Made by a program: the position numbers and the translations under genes. From Streptomyces sp. NBC_00683 (lineage in GTDB: Bacteria > Actinomycetota > Actinomycetes > Streptomycetales > Streptomycetaceae): 64,000 nucleotides of DNA. Positions 30,040 through 38,386 of this stretch are shown one piece after another. Within the stretch, counting starts at the first letter, position 1, and every line of letters begins with the position of its first letter. The notes beneath the pieces are model-generated. The model saw only the letters and a program-made list of their open reading frames with translations. It was not told the origin of the DNA and made no database searches. The stretch is from positions 7,936,001 to 8,000,000 of the forward strand of contig NZ_CP109013.1 of assembly GCF_036226745.1 (NCBI RefSeq). The letters are read 5' to 3'.

Positions 30040-30777
30040 GTGGAAACTCTCAAATCACCGGTGATGCGGACCGTCGATGTGGCCCGACGTGCCGGATGCT
30101 CCGTTCAGCAGGTGCGCAATCTCGAGCGCGACGGCGTCCTGCCGCCGACGACGCGCACCACCACGGGTTACCGGATCTACGAAGAGGTCCACCTGCATTC
30201 CGCGCTGGCCTACCGGGCCCTCGCCGTCGGCACAGGCCCGGTCGAGGCCAAGCGAATCGTTCGCGCCCTGCACCGGTGCCCGGTCTCGGAGGTACTCGCA
30301 CTCCTCGACGCCGCACATGCCCGACTCGACCGGGAGCGGGCGCGACTCAGGCTCGCCAGGGAGGCCGCGGAAGCGATCTCTGCCGAGCCCATCGAAGACG
30401 CACGCCCTTCGGACTCCATGAGTGTCTCCGAACTCGCCGCCGCGCTCGGGGTGCGCCCGTCGGCATTGCGGCACTGGGACGCCAAGGGGCTCGTCGTCCC
30501 GGACCGGGTTCCCCCGCGAGGAACCCGACGGTACTCGCCGGCCCAGGCCCGGGACGCCCGGATCGTCCACCAGCTCCGCAGCGCCGGATACCGCATCGAG
30601 CCGCTCCGGTCCCTGATGCCGGGCCTGAGGCACGGGAACCGGTCGGAAGACGTCCGAGCCGCGCTGGCCGCCCGGGACGCGAGCATCACGCTTCGCTCCC
30701 GTGCCCTCCTCGACGCTGCCGCCGCACTCGGCGCCGTCCTCGCTGCCGCACCCCGGACATCCGGTCCCGCCCTCTGA
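30040..30777 (+). CDS. MerR-family regulator with two HTH domains
   Basis: A 245-residue protein with two MerR-type winged-helix domains. The first spans about residues 8-75 (TVDVARRAGCSVQQVRNLERDGVLP, then TTGYRIYEE). The second spans about 125-195 (SVSELAAALGVRPSALRHWDAKGLV, then GTRRYSPAQ). No cysteine-based metal site follows, so an effector cannot be named. The GTG at 30040 has TTAGGAG nine bases upstream; an ATG at 30064 is possible. It probably regulates itself and the divergent DUF6194 gene. Confidence 0.82.
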   Translation: METLKSPVMRTVDVARRAGCSVQQVRNLERDGVLPPTTRTTTGYRIYEEVHLHSALAYRALAVGTGPVEAKRIVRALHRCPVSEVLALLDAAHARLDRERARLRLAREAAEAISAEPIEDARPSDSMSVSELAAALGVRPSALRHWDAKGLVVPDRVPPRGTRRYSPAQARDARIVHQLRSAGYRIEPLRSLMPGLRHGNRSEDVRAALAARDASITLRSRALLDAAAALGAVLAAAPRTSGPAL

Positions 30778-30823
30778 ACCACGGGGCGGCGCACGGCAGG
30801 GACGGCAGTTCGTTCTTCCGGCG

Positions 30824-31192
30824 TCAGGCTCTGGTCAGGCAGAAGGGATGCCCGGCCGGGTCGGTGAAGACCCGCCACCTGTCCCCGCCCGGTTGGTGCT
30901 CCGGCTTGGCCGCGCCCAACTCCAGCAGCAGGGCCTCCGCCTCGTCGAGGTCCTCGACCTTGAAGTCGAGGTGGCTCTGTTGCGGCACGGCTTGCCCTGG
31001 CCAGCGCGGAGCCCGGTAGCCATCGACCCGCTGGAAGCCGATGACGAGTCCGTCCGGGCCGGTGACGCCTGCGAAGTCGGGGCCGGATTTGGGGTGGAGC
31101 TCGAATCCGGTGGCCTCCCGGTAGAACGCGGCCATCGTCTCGGGATCGGCGCAGTCGAGTGTGATCGCCGTCAGCTTCATCTGCGGGGGCAT
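30824..31192 (-). CDS. VOC/glyoxalase-family protein
   Basis: A 122-residue vicinal-oxygen-chelate fold protein with two beta-alpha-beta-beta-beta units. LTAITLDCADPETMAAFY lies at the start and HLDFKVEDLDEAEALLLELGA in the middle. The end reads FTDPAGHPFCL, typical of glyoxalase/bleomycin-resistance-like proteins. The substrate cannot be read from sequence. It is convergent with the MerR gene. Confidence 0.85.
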   Translation of the reverse strand: MPPQMKLTAITLDCADPETMAAFYREATGFELHPKSGPDFAGVTGPDGLVIGFQRVDGYRAPRWPGQAVPQQSHLDFKVEDLDEAEALLLELGAAKPEHQPGGDRWRVFTDPAGHPFCLTRA

Positions 31193-31463
31193 GGCAACTC
31201 CGTGACAGCCGGGACGGCAATGGACTCGAACTCGTCGGGTGTCACACGGTATTGATCAGGTCCACACTGCGCGAACCGATTTATGTCCCCCGTAGGGCGC
31301 CGGCCGGGTCCCGTATTGCGGTCCCGGCCAGGCATCCTCAAGGCCACAGGTGCCGACGGGCGATCACCTCGACCGCGCGTCCGGCGGGATCCATCGGATC
31401 GCCCGTCTCCGCGTGGCGCAGCTCAGGTCCGGGTCATGGCGGAAGACGTACGGAGCGCCCCGC

Positions 31464-31913
31464 TCACCAGGTCTTGCCGGCCTGTTCCCGAGTCGTGCGG
31501 TTGATCCGGTTGAAGAAGTTGGTCATCGCGATGCTCAGGACGATCGCCGACAGCTGCTTCTCGTCGAAGTGGGCGGCAGCGGCATCCCAGATCTCGTCGG
31601 TCACGCCCGGTGCGCCGTCCTGGATCCGGGTGGCGGCCTCGGCCAGCGCGAGCGCCGCCCGCTCCCCCTCCGTGAAGAAGGGCGTCTCCCGCCACGTGAC
31701 CACGTTGTGCAGTCGCTTCTCCGTCTCACCCTGCTTCTTCGCCGACTCGACCCCGGCGTACACGCACGGGCTGCAGCCGTTGATCTGACTGGCCCGCAGA
31801 TGGACCAGCTCCAGCACGAGCGGGTCGACGCCGCCGGTGTGAACCGCCTTGCTGAGATGCTGGATCGCTGTGATCACATCGGGATTCGCGGGGCTCTTGA
31901 TGCGTGCTTCCAT
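31464..31913 (-). CDS. AhpD/carboxymuconolactone decarboxylase family protein
   Basis: A 149-residue alkylhydroperoxidase-like protein. The redox motif NGCSPCVYAG (CxxC) lies near residues 46-55, and a conserved histidine follows in RLHNVVTWRETPFFTEGERAAL. Members reduce peroxides or act as small redox enzymes. The ATG at 31913 has GAAGGAG before it. It is divergent from an ECF41-like sigma factor gene, an arrangement known for that sigma group, so it is probably the sigma factor's target. Confidence 0.88.
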   Translation of the reverse strand: MEARIKSPANPDVITAIQHLSKAVHTGGVDPLVLELVHLRASQINGCSPCVYAGVESAKKQGETEKRLHNVVTWRETPFFTEGERAALALAEAATRIQDGAPGVTDEIWDAAAAHFDEKQLSAIVLSIAMTNFFNRINRTTREQAGKTW

Positions 31914-31931
31914 CGGGTCTGCTCCTTCATC

Positions 31932-31994
31932 GGTTACCTGAGCCCGTCCGGGCCCGTCATCACCCATGACGGAGCAGACCCGAGGAAGGTAACC
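31932..31994. promoter_or_regulatory. Inverted repeat in the AhpD/ECF divergent promoter region
   Basis: GGTTACCT at 31932-31939 and AGGTAACC at 31987-31994 form an 8-base inverted repeat spanning the whole 83-base divergent gap. It could be a regulator site or promoter element; no canonical ECF41 -35 (TGTCACA) was seen here. Confidence 0.35.
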
Positions 31995-31996
31995 AC

Positions 31997-32875
31997 ATGT
32001 CCGAGACCAGCCCCACGGACCCGCTGGCCGAGGCGTTCGAGGCCCAGCGCGACCGGCTCCGCGCGGTCGCCCACCGGATGCTCGGATCGCACGCCGATGC
32101 CGAGGACGTGGTCCAGGACGCCTGGCTCCGGCTCTCCCGCCAGGACACGGCGGGCATCCACAACCTCGCCGGCTGGCTGACCACGGTCGTCGGCCGGATC
32201 AGCCTCGACGTCCTGCGCTCGCGACAGACCCGCCCTGAGGCGTCCTACGACGACCGGCTGCCCGAGCTGGTCGTCGCGGTCGACGACGGCGCTGCGCCGG
32301 AGGACGACGTGGCGCTCGCCGACTCGGTAGGGCTGGCGCTCCTCGTCGTCCTCGACTCGCTCCGGCCGAGCGAGCGGCTCGCGTTCGTCCTGCACGACCT
32401 GTTCGCGGTGCCTTTCGACGAGATCGGCCAGATCCTCGGCAGGTCCACCGACGCCGCCAAGATGCTCGCCAGCCGCGCCCGCAGGAAGGTACAGACGACG
32501 GAGAGGCCGAAGGCCGTCGGCCGGGAGCAGCGGGAGGTGGTCCAGGCCTTCCTGGCGGCGGCTCGCCGCGGCGACTTCGAGGGGCTGCTGCGCGTGCTCG
32601 ACCCCGAGGTGAGGCTGACCGCCGACACTCCTGACGGTGCGGTCGTCGTTCTCGGCGCCACCCAGGTCGCCGCCGGGGCGCGACTGTCCGCAGGAGCAGC
32701 GGGCCGGGGCCGTGAGGTGCTCGTCAGCGGGCTTCCCGGGATCGTGTCCTGGCGCGAGGACGGCACACCCCTCTCGGTCATGGCGTTCACTGTCGTCGGC
32801 GGCCGGATCACCGCGATCGCGGTCGTGACCGATCCGGCCAGGCTTGCGTCGATGGACCTGCCGGATCAGGGGTGA
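31997..32875 (+). CDS. ECF41-like RNA polymerase sigma factor with SnoaL-like C-terminal domain
   Basis: A 292-residue protein. Region 2 contains LRAVAHRMLGSHADAEDVVQD and region 4 contains FDEIGQILGRSTDAAKMLASRA. The roughly 110-residue extension beginning REVVQAFLAAARRGDFEGLL is a SnoaL/NTF2-like domain. That layout, and the divergent AhpD-type gene, are typical of ECF41 sigma factors, in which the extension regulates activity instead of a separate anti-sigma factor. The linker reads DRLPEL rather than the usual WLPEP, so the subgroup is approximate. Confidence 0.85.
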   Translation: MSETSPTDPLAEAFEAQRDRLRAVAHRMLGSHADAEDVVQDAWLRLSRQDTAGIHNLAGWLTTVVGRISLDVLRSRQTRPEASYDDRLPELVVAVDDGAAPEDDVALADSVGLALLVVLDSLRPSERLAFVLHDLFAVPFDEIGQILGRSTDAAKMLASRARRKVQTTERPKAVGREQREVVQAFLAAARRGDFEGLLRVLDPEVRLTADTPDGAVVVLGATQVAAGARLSAGAAGRGREVLVSGLPGIVSWREDGTPLSVMAFTVVGGRITAIAVVTDPARLASMDLPDQG

Positions 32876-32944
32876 GTTCCCTGCCGGTAGCGTGAACCGG
32901 TATCGGACTCCTCAGCGGGTGTCGCGCACCGAAGGAGCGAGCTC

Positions 32945-34220
32945 ATGTCCATGCCCCCGGCGCCTGCGGGTCCTCCGGACGAGCTGCGGAGGCGCCTCGG
33001 GGTGTCCGATGCCGTGGTGATCGGTCTGGGGTCGATGATCGGCGCGGGCATTTTCGCCGCACCGGCGCCCGCGGCCCGGGCAGCAGGGTCGGGGCTGTTG
33101 GTTCGGGCTGGCTCTGGCTGCCGTCGTGGCGTACTGCAACGCGACCTCCTCGGCACGGCTGGCCGCCCTCTACCCGGCGTCCGGTGGCACGTACGTCTAC
33201 GGTCGCGAGCGGCTGGGCGAGTTCTGGGGCTTCCTGGCCGGGTGGTCGTTCGTGGTGGGCAAGACCGCCTCGTGCGCGGCGATGGCGCTGACCGTCGGCT
33301 CGTACGTCTGGCCGGGGCAGGCACACGCCGTGGCGGTCGCCGCGGTGGTGGCGCTGACCGCGGTGAACTACACCGGGGTGCAGAAGTCCGCGCTGCTGAC
33401 CCGCGTCGTCGTGGCCGTCGTCCTGGCGGTGCTCGCCGCGCCGGCGGTTACTTCTCTGGCCTCCGGTGCCGCGGACGCCGGCCGGCTGGACGTCGGCTCG
33501 GACGCCACCTTCGGCGGGGTGCTGCAGGCGGCGGGCCTGCTGTTCTTCGCGTTCGCCGGCTACGCCCGCATCGCGACCCTGGGCGAGGAAGTCCGTGACC
33601 CTGCCCGCACCATTCCCAGGGCCATCCCGATAGCGCTGGGAATCGCGCTCGCCGTCTACGCGGTCGTGGCGGTCTCGGTCCTGTCGGTGCTGGGCTCGCA
33701 GCAACTGGGCTCGTCCGTGGCGCCGTTGTCGGACGCCGCGCGGGCCGCGGGGGCCGAGTGGCTGGTGCCGGTGGTGCGCATCGGCGCCCCGGTGGCCGCG
33801 CTCGGCTCGTTGCTCGCGCTGATCCTCGGCGTCTCCCGCACCACGTTGGCCATGGCCCGCGACCGGCACCTTCCGCACGTCCTGGCTGCCGTCCACCCGA
33901 GGTTTCAGGTCCCGCACCGGGCCGAGCTGGTCGTCGGTGCCGTGGTCGCCGTGGTGGCGGCGACGGCCGACCTGCGCGGCGCGATCGGCTTCTCCTCGTT
34001 CGGCGTGCTGGCCTACTACGCCATCGCCAACGCCTCTGCCTGGACCCTGACTCCGGCCGAAGGGCGCCCCGCCCGGATCATCCCGCTCGTCGGTCTGACC
34101 GGCTGCCTCCTCCTGGCCTTCTCCCTGCCGCTTGCCTCGGCCGTCACGGGCACGGCGGTGATCGCCGCCGGCGCGGCCGCGTACGGGGTGCGCCGAGGCC
34201 GGGCGATCCGCCGGGCGTAG
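32945..34220 (+). pseudogene. APC-family amino-acid permease, broken by a frameshift
   Basis: The first frame encodes a normal APC N-terminus (GVSDAVVIGLGSMIGAGIFA) up to about base 33104. Then the continuing protein lies in another frame as GLALAAVVAYCNATSSARLA and runs to 34220 with about ten hydrophobic helices. Deleting one C at about 33104 would join the halves as a protein of about 425 residues. It is either a genuine inactivating mutation or a sequencing error. The substrate is unknown. It follows the sigma factor gene by 69 bases. Confidence 0.85.
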
Positions 34221-35076
34221 CCGCGGGGCCGTGGCGCCGGCCCGCTGGAACTCCCGTACGGCTGAACCTCCTTGACGCCGGCGTGGCGGTTGATCTGCTT
34301 GCGGGCGTTCGCGGGTGTCGACAGGGCGGGTGTCAATCCAGCAGTGACCGTCGCCGGGGTGAAGGACGGCAGGTGACAGCAGCTCCCGGCGGGCTGGAAA
34401 GCGCCCGTCGCTTTCCAGGCACTCCGCGGCTGATTTCCGCCGCGAGGGTGTGTCACGCGCGAGGTGAACAAAGCGCGGGGGAGCCGTCATCGTCGAAGGC
34501 CTTTGCCTCCGCCGAGGCAATCGGCACAGGCGGCTCCTGTTGCAGCTGAGCCCGGTGAGAATTTGTCCCACCCGCCTGACCAGGCAACATTACGCAGCGT
34601 CAGAATTCAGAACCATTGCTGCTGAATGCACCTCCGGGCGCTGACACGGCGGTGCCGGAACAGGTAACGTCGGTCGCCAGCGAGTGGACGTGGCCGGTCT
34701 CGAACGGTGGGGAGATGGTTATGCGAGCGGGTTCATCGTCACGCTCGGAATGTCGATGTTCCTGACTCAAATGTGCGGTCTGTCGGCGGAATGATCCGGG
34801 TTCCGTCATCTGCCGTCCTCCTCGCAGCGGAACCGTAGTCCCTTCATGTTCGAAAGATCACCGACGAGTGTCTCGTGGCGAGTTGCCTCTCGGTGAGGCA
34901 GGTGTTCCTTCTGGGATTCCGAAGCCCCCTTTTATTGCTTCTGATTCGCATCAATTCTGATCGGGTGTGCTCGTGATCAGGCGTGCTCGAGATCACGATT
35001 CTGTGCGCAGTCGTTACTGGTTCCTGCGTTGAAAAGTGCGTGCGCTACCAAGTACGAGCAAATCGAGGAGCCTGAT
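34221..35076 (+). other. Long non-coding region before the second biosynthetic cluster
   Basis: No convincing gene was found in these 856 bases; the short open frames lack a ribosome binding site and a sensible composition. There is a GGAGCCG/CGGCTCC inverted repeat flanking a GCCTC/GAGGC stem at about 34484-34535. The last 150 bases are comparatively AT-rich and probably hold the promoter of the ligase-carrier operon. Confidence 0.5.
34967..34996 (+). repeat. Direct repeat in the promoter region of the second cluster
   Basis: GTGCTCGTGATCAG is followed by GTGCTCGAGATCAC, with starts 16 bases apart, 80-110 bases before the first ligase gene. It could be a tandem regulator site; nothing else identifies the factor. 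Confidence 0.4.
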
Positions 35077-36486
35077 ATGGCGAACATCGTAGATGCAGTA
35101 CTCGAACACGAAGCGGATGACCGCCCCGCCATCGTCGGTGAGACGCGCACGACCTCGTACCGGGACCTGGTCGACCTCGCGCGGCGCCTCACGGGAGGGC
35201 TGCGGCAGCGATTCCGAAACGATGAGGACGTCTGTCTGGTCGTTTCCCACCCGGGCCTCGAGGAGTCGCTGGCTCTCACGTTGGCGGGTTGGTCACTGGG
35301 GCACCGGGTTGCGGTTCTTCCGCCCTATCTCAAGTCACGGGAGCTGGAGTACGCCCTGGAGCAGTGCAGTCCGGTGGTTACCGTGTCGGATCAGACACCG
35401 GATTCGGCGGGCTCGGTCGCGTTCCGTACCCTGCTCGATGCCCCGGCGAGCGACCTGGGCTCATCGGCCTCGGAGGCCTGGCTGGAGACGTTCACGAGCG
35501 GGACGACCGGGCATTCCAAGTGCGTCGACCGCAGGGTCAGCCGCCTCAGCGACGACATCGAGCAACTGGCCTCAGCCATGGGGCTGAGCGCCGACGACAA
35601 AGTCACGGCCATGACCACCGCGTTGTCCACCACGTCGGTGCTTCCGGCGCTCCTGGCCGGTTCGACCGTGGTCACCATTCCTTTGCAGACCGCCCGTCAG
35701 TTCTGGAAGGCGATCAGCGACACGTCGATCACAGTGATCTCCGGAACTCCGTACGCGTACGAGTTCGCCGGCCGGAAGAAGCCCGAGCCGGGGCAGCTGA
35801 AGAACGTCCGGATGGCGCTGACCACGTCTGCCCGTCTCCGCCCGGACACAGCGCGCCGATTCATGGAGGACACGGGGGTGAGCATCCGGAACATCATGTG
35901 CAGCAGCGAGTCCGGACACATCGCCTACAACAGCTCCACGGACGAAGAGCTGCTTGCCGCTTCTGTGGGCAAGACACTTCCTGGAGTGACCGTCGAAGTA
36001 CGTGACGACGCCGGAAAGGTGCTGCCCGTGGGGCAGTCGGGCCGAATCTGCATCAAGAGTCCCTACACCGCAACGGGATACCGGAACGATCCGGATTCAT
36101 CCGCGGCAGTATTCCAGGGGGACTGGGTGGTCAGCACAGACGTCGGCTATCTGGACGCGCAGGGCTTCCTCTATCTGACCGGCCGCGACGACCACAAAAT
36201 CCATTTCGGGGCCGCGAAACTTGATCCGCAGGAACTCGAGGACATCCTGCTGAGCCATCCTGCGGTCGACGACGTGCTCGTCGTGGGAGAGGCGCACGTC
36301 CGGCTCGGACAGATCCCGGTCGCGCAGGTGGTCACCTCCCGGGAAACGGAGGCTGCGGAGCTGCTGGCCTATTGCCGTGAGCAGATCAGCGCCACCAAGG
36401 TCCCGCAGCGCATCGAATTCGTCGACAAGATCACAAAAGACTTCAAGGGGCAGCCGGTCCGGCCCAAGTACGTCCGGTTCGACTGA
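35077..36486 (+). CDS. Adenylate-forming acid:carrier-protein ligase 1
   Basis: A 469-residue stand-alone ANL-superfamily ligase, first gene of the second cluster. The phosphate-binding loop reads TFTSGTTGHSKC near residue 145, and the ATP/ribose-binding region is STDVGYLDAQGFLYLTGRDD. The C-terminal A10 region reads DKITKDFKGQPVR. There the usual GK order is reversed (KG), so the position of the catalytic lysine is uncertain. The ATG at 35077 has GAGGAG at ideal spacing. It would activate a carboxylic or amino acid as AMP ester and load it on the carrier protein encoded 96 bases downstream. The substrate is not predictable by eye. Confidence 0.82.
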   Translation: MANIVDAVLEHEADDRPAIVGETRTTSYRDLVDLARRLTGGLRQRFRNDEDVCLVVSHPGLEESLALTLAGWSLGHRVAVLPPYLKSRELEYALEQCSPVVTVSDQTPDSAGSVAFRTLLDAPASDLGSSASEAWLETFTSGTTGHSKCVDRRVSRLSDDIEQLASAMGLSADDKVTAMTTALSTTSVLPALLAGSTVVTIPLQTARQFWKAISDTSITVISGTPYAYEFAGRKKPEPGQLKNVRMALTTSARLRPDTARRFMEDTGVSIRNIMCSSESGHIAYNSSTDEELLAASVGKTLPGVTVEVRDDAGKVLPVGQSGRICIKSPYTATGYRNDPDSSAAVFQGDWVVSTDVGYLDAQGFLYLTGRDDHKIHFGAAKLDPQELEDILLSHPAVDDVLVVGEAHVRLGQIPVAQVVTSRETEAAELLAYCREQISATKVPQRIEFVDKITKDFKGQPVRPKYVRFD

Positions 36487-36582
36487 CCGAAGCACTCGCG
36501 CGAGCGCCGGGGCCGACGCGCCGGCGAGCGGAAGAAATTCCACCTCAGGTGGACCGTGTGTACGAGATTGGAGTGCTCGACC

Positions 36583-36864
36583 ATGCCGACAACACCAGTG
36601 GAGCAGCTCGCCGTTCGCGAGCGGGTCCTGGCCGTACTCGAGCGGATCCTCGGATATCAGCTCGATCCCGCAACTGAGCAACTCACCGATCTCGACTCTC
36701 TCCAAGTGTTGGAGCTGCTCGTTTCGTTGGAGGAGGAGTTCGACATCGACTCCGATCGGATCATCGAGTCCCAGCCGGACTGGTGGGCTTCCCTCAGCAC
36801 ACTCGTCGCCTCCATCAGCGCGCTCAAGGCAGAGACCCAACCCGAGGAATCGAAGCAGGGATAG
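36583..36864 (+). CDS. Free-standing acyl/peptidyl carrier protein
   Basis: A 93-residue acidic helical protein. The phosphopantetheine attachment site is in TDLDSLQVLELLVSLEEEF, with the serine near residue 38. It lies between two adenylate-forming ligase genes, so it probably carries one or both activated substrates for the tailoring enzymes that follow. It is eight bases upstream of ligase 2, implying co-translation. Confidence 0.85.
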   Translation: MPTTPVEQLAVRERVLAVLERILGYQLDPATEQLTDLDSLQVLELLVSLEEEFDIDSDRIIESQPDWWASLSTLVASISALKAETQPEESKQG

Positions 36865-36872
36865 GCAGCCTC

Positions 36873-38285
36873 ATGGCCGTCAAGACAGAGACGCTCCTCG
36901 ACCTGGTGCGTTCCAGTGGTGGCACCGTCGTGATCGACGGCAGCGCGTGGCGATCCGCCGACCTCATCGCCGGGGCGAGCAGGGCAGCCGGCGGCTTCCG
37001 GTCCCGGAACGTACGGCAGGGCGACGGAGTGCTGCTGGTGGACGACAGCGCCGGCATCGACCTCCTGGCAGCACTGCTGGGAGCCTGGTGGGTCGGTGCG
37101 CGGGCCATCGTCGTGCCAGGAACGGATGACACCGCACGGACGGAATCGATCAGGGAACAGACAGGTGCGGGGCTGATCGTCCGGAGGGAGGGGCCACCGG
37201 CGCGCGATTCGGTCACCTTCGCCAACCTCCTGGGCGGTGACCCCGCGAAGGACGGGAGCGAGGTCTGCGCACCGGAGGACTACGCGCTGGACGTGGCGTC
37301 CTCCGGCACCACGGGCACACCGAAGTGCGTGAGCTACACACACGCCGCGCTGGGCGCCAATGTCCGGGCGTACGCGGACCGGTTGGGGCTCACCGGGCGT
37401 GATGTCCTCTACTCCCCGCTTCCGCTGTCCCTTGCGGGGGTGCTCGGAATGGTCCTCCTGCCGGGCCTGGTGGCTGGGGCGACGACCCACATCGGCCGCC
37501 TCGAGGGTGCCGGGCTCGCACGGGCACAGTCACAGTTGCGCGAGGCGAAACCCACGTTGGTCTACGGGGTCCCGTACGTCTTCGACTTCCTGGCGCGGCA
37601 GCGGGCGGAGCGGCCCTCTGACCAGCTGAGGTGGGCGATCTGCAGCTCGGCCCCGCTCCCGGAGAGCACCTTCGACCGCGTGTGGAACTTCCTGGGCGTA
37701 CCGCCTCGCAGTTCCTACTGTCTGGCCGAGGCAGCCACCGTCACGCTCAACACGTCCAGCGACCCTGACAACCTGCGGCGCTCGGTCGGCGAGCCGTTGG
37801 AAGGCGTCGAGATCTCGGTGGAGCGGACGGGCGCGGACCACAGGGCGGGCCGGCTGGTCATCGGCGGCACGAGCTGCGGGGCGGGCTATCGACGCCAGGG
37901 GGTGATCGAGCCCTTTCCCGGTGGGCGAGTCCTCACGAACGACCTCGGGTTCCTGGAGGGCGGCTCCCTGACAGTCACCGGCCGGGTCGACGAAGTGATC
38001 CAGGTGGCCGGACAGAATGTGGATCTTTCCCATGTGCGGCGGGTCGTGAGCCGGTGCCCCGGCCTCGGCGACTTCGATGTCGCGATCGACCGGCACGAGA
38101 ACCTCGGCCCGGTTCCCATTCTGCTCGCGGAAGCGAAGACCCTGACCGTTTCACCGCGGGAGGTTATTGCTTTCTGCCGGGGTGAATTGAGGGACATCGA
38201 GGTGCCGCGGGAGGTACGGGTGGTGGAGAAGATTCCGCGAACGCCCACCGGAAAGGTGCGGTTGGCCGGCCCGAGTGCGCCATGA
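36873..38285 (+). CDS. Adenylate-forming acid:carrier-protein ligase 2
   Basis: A 470-residue ANL-superfamily ligase. The loop VASSGTTGTPKCVSYTH lies near residue 145, ATP contacts occur in TNDLGFLEGGSLTVTGRVDE, and the A10 end PRTPTGKVRL has the catalytic lysine in its normal place. It shares an unusual cysteine after the loop lysine with ligase 1 (SKC / PKC), suggesting an old duplication. Unlike ligase 1 its A10 motif is standard. The two ligases may load different acids, or one may have lost the adenylation half-reaction. Confidence 0.82.
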   Translation: MAVKTETLLDLVRSSGGTVVIDGSAWRSADLIAGASRAAGGFRSRNVRQGDGVLLVDDSAGIDLLAALLGAWWVGARAIVVPGTDDTARTESIREQTGAGLIVRREGPPARDSVTFANLLGGDPAKDGSEVCAPEDYALDVASSGTTGTPKCVSYTHAALGANVRAYADRLGLTGRDVLYSPLPLSLAGVLGMVLLPGLVAGATTHIGRLEGAGLARAQSQLREAKPTLVYGVPYVFDFLARQRAERPSDQLRWAICSSAPLPESTFDRVWNFLGVPPRSSYCLAEAATVTLNTSSDPDNLRRSVGEPLEGVEISVERTGADHRAGRLVIGGTSCGAGYRRQGVIEPFPGGRVLTNDLGFLEGGSLTVTGRVDEVIQVAGQNVDLSHVRRVVSRCPGLGDFDVAIDRHENLGPVPILLAEAKTLTVSPREVIAFCRGELRDIEVPREVRVVEKIPRTPTGKVRLAGPSAP

Positions 38286-38303
38286 GACCGGAGAGGAGCC
38301 GGA

Positions 38304-38384
38304 ATGACGCAGAGGAAGAAATCCGCACCAGCGCCGCGTTCGGGCGATTCTCTTGAGACGGTTCTTCAGGGAAGAAGGATGTAA
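38304..38384 (+). CDS. Candidate small peptide (26 residues)
   Basis: The 101-base gap between ligase 2 and the GcvT-like gene contains an ATG preceded by GAGAGGAG at ideal spacing. It opens a 26-codon frame that begins MTQRKKSAPAPRSG, ends LQGRRM and stops at TAA three bases before the next ATG. A competing 24-codon frame starts at 38282, overlapping the ligase 2 stop in ATGA. It could be a leader that couples translation, a small cluster peptide, or chance. Confidence 0.3.
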   Translation: MTQRKKSAPAPRSGDSLETVLQGRRM

Positions 38385-38386
38385 GC

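Noticed and set aside
34600..34809. A 69-codon minus-strand frame in the gap before the second cluster
   Set aside because: No ribosome binding site and the composition is not protein-like.
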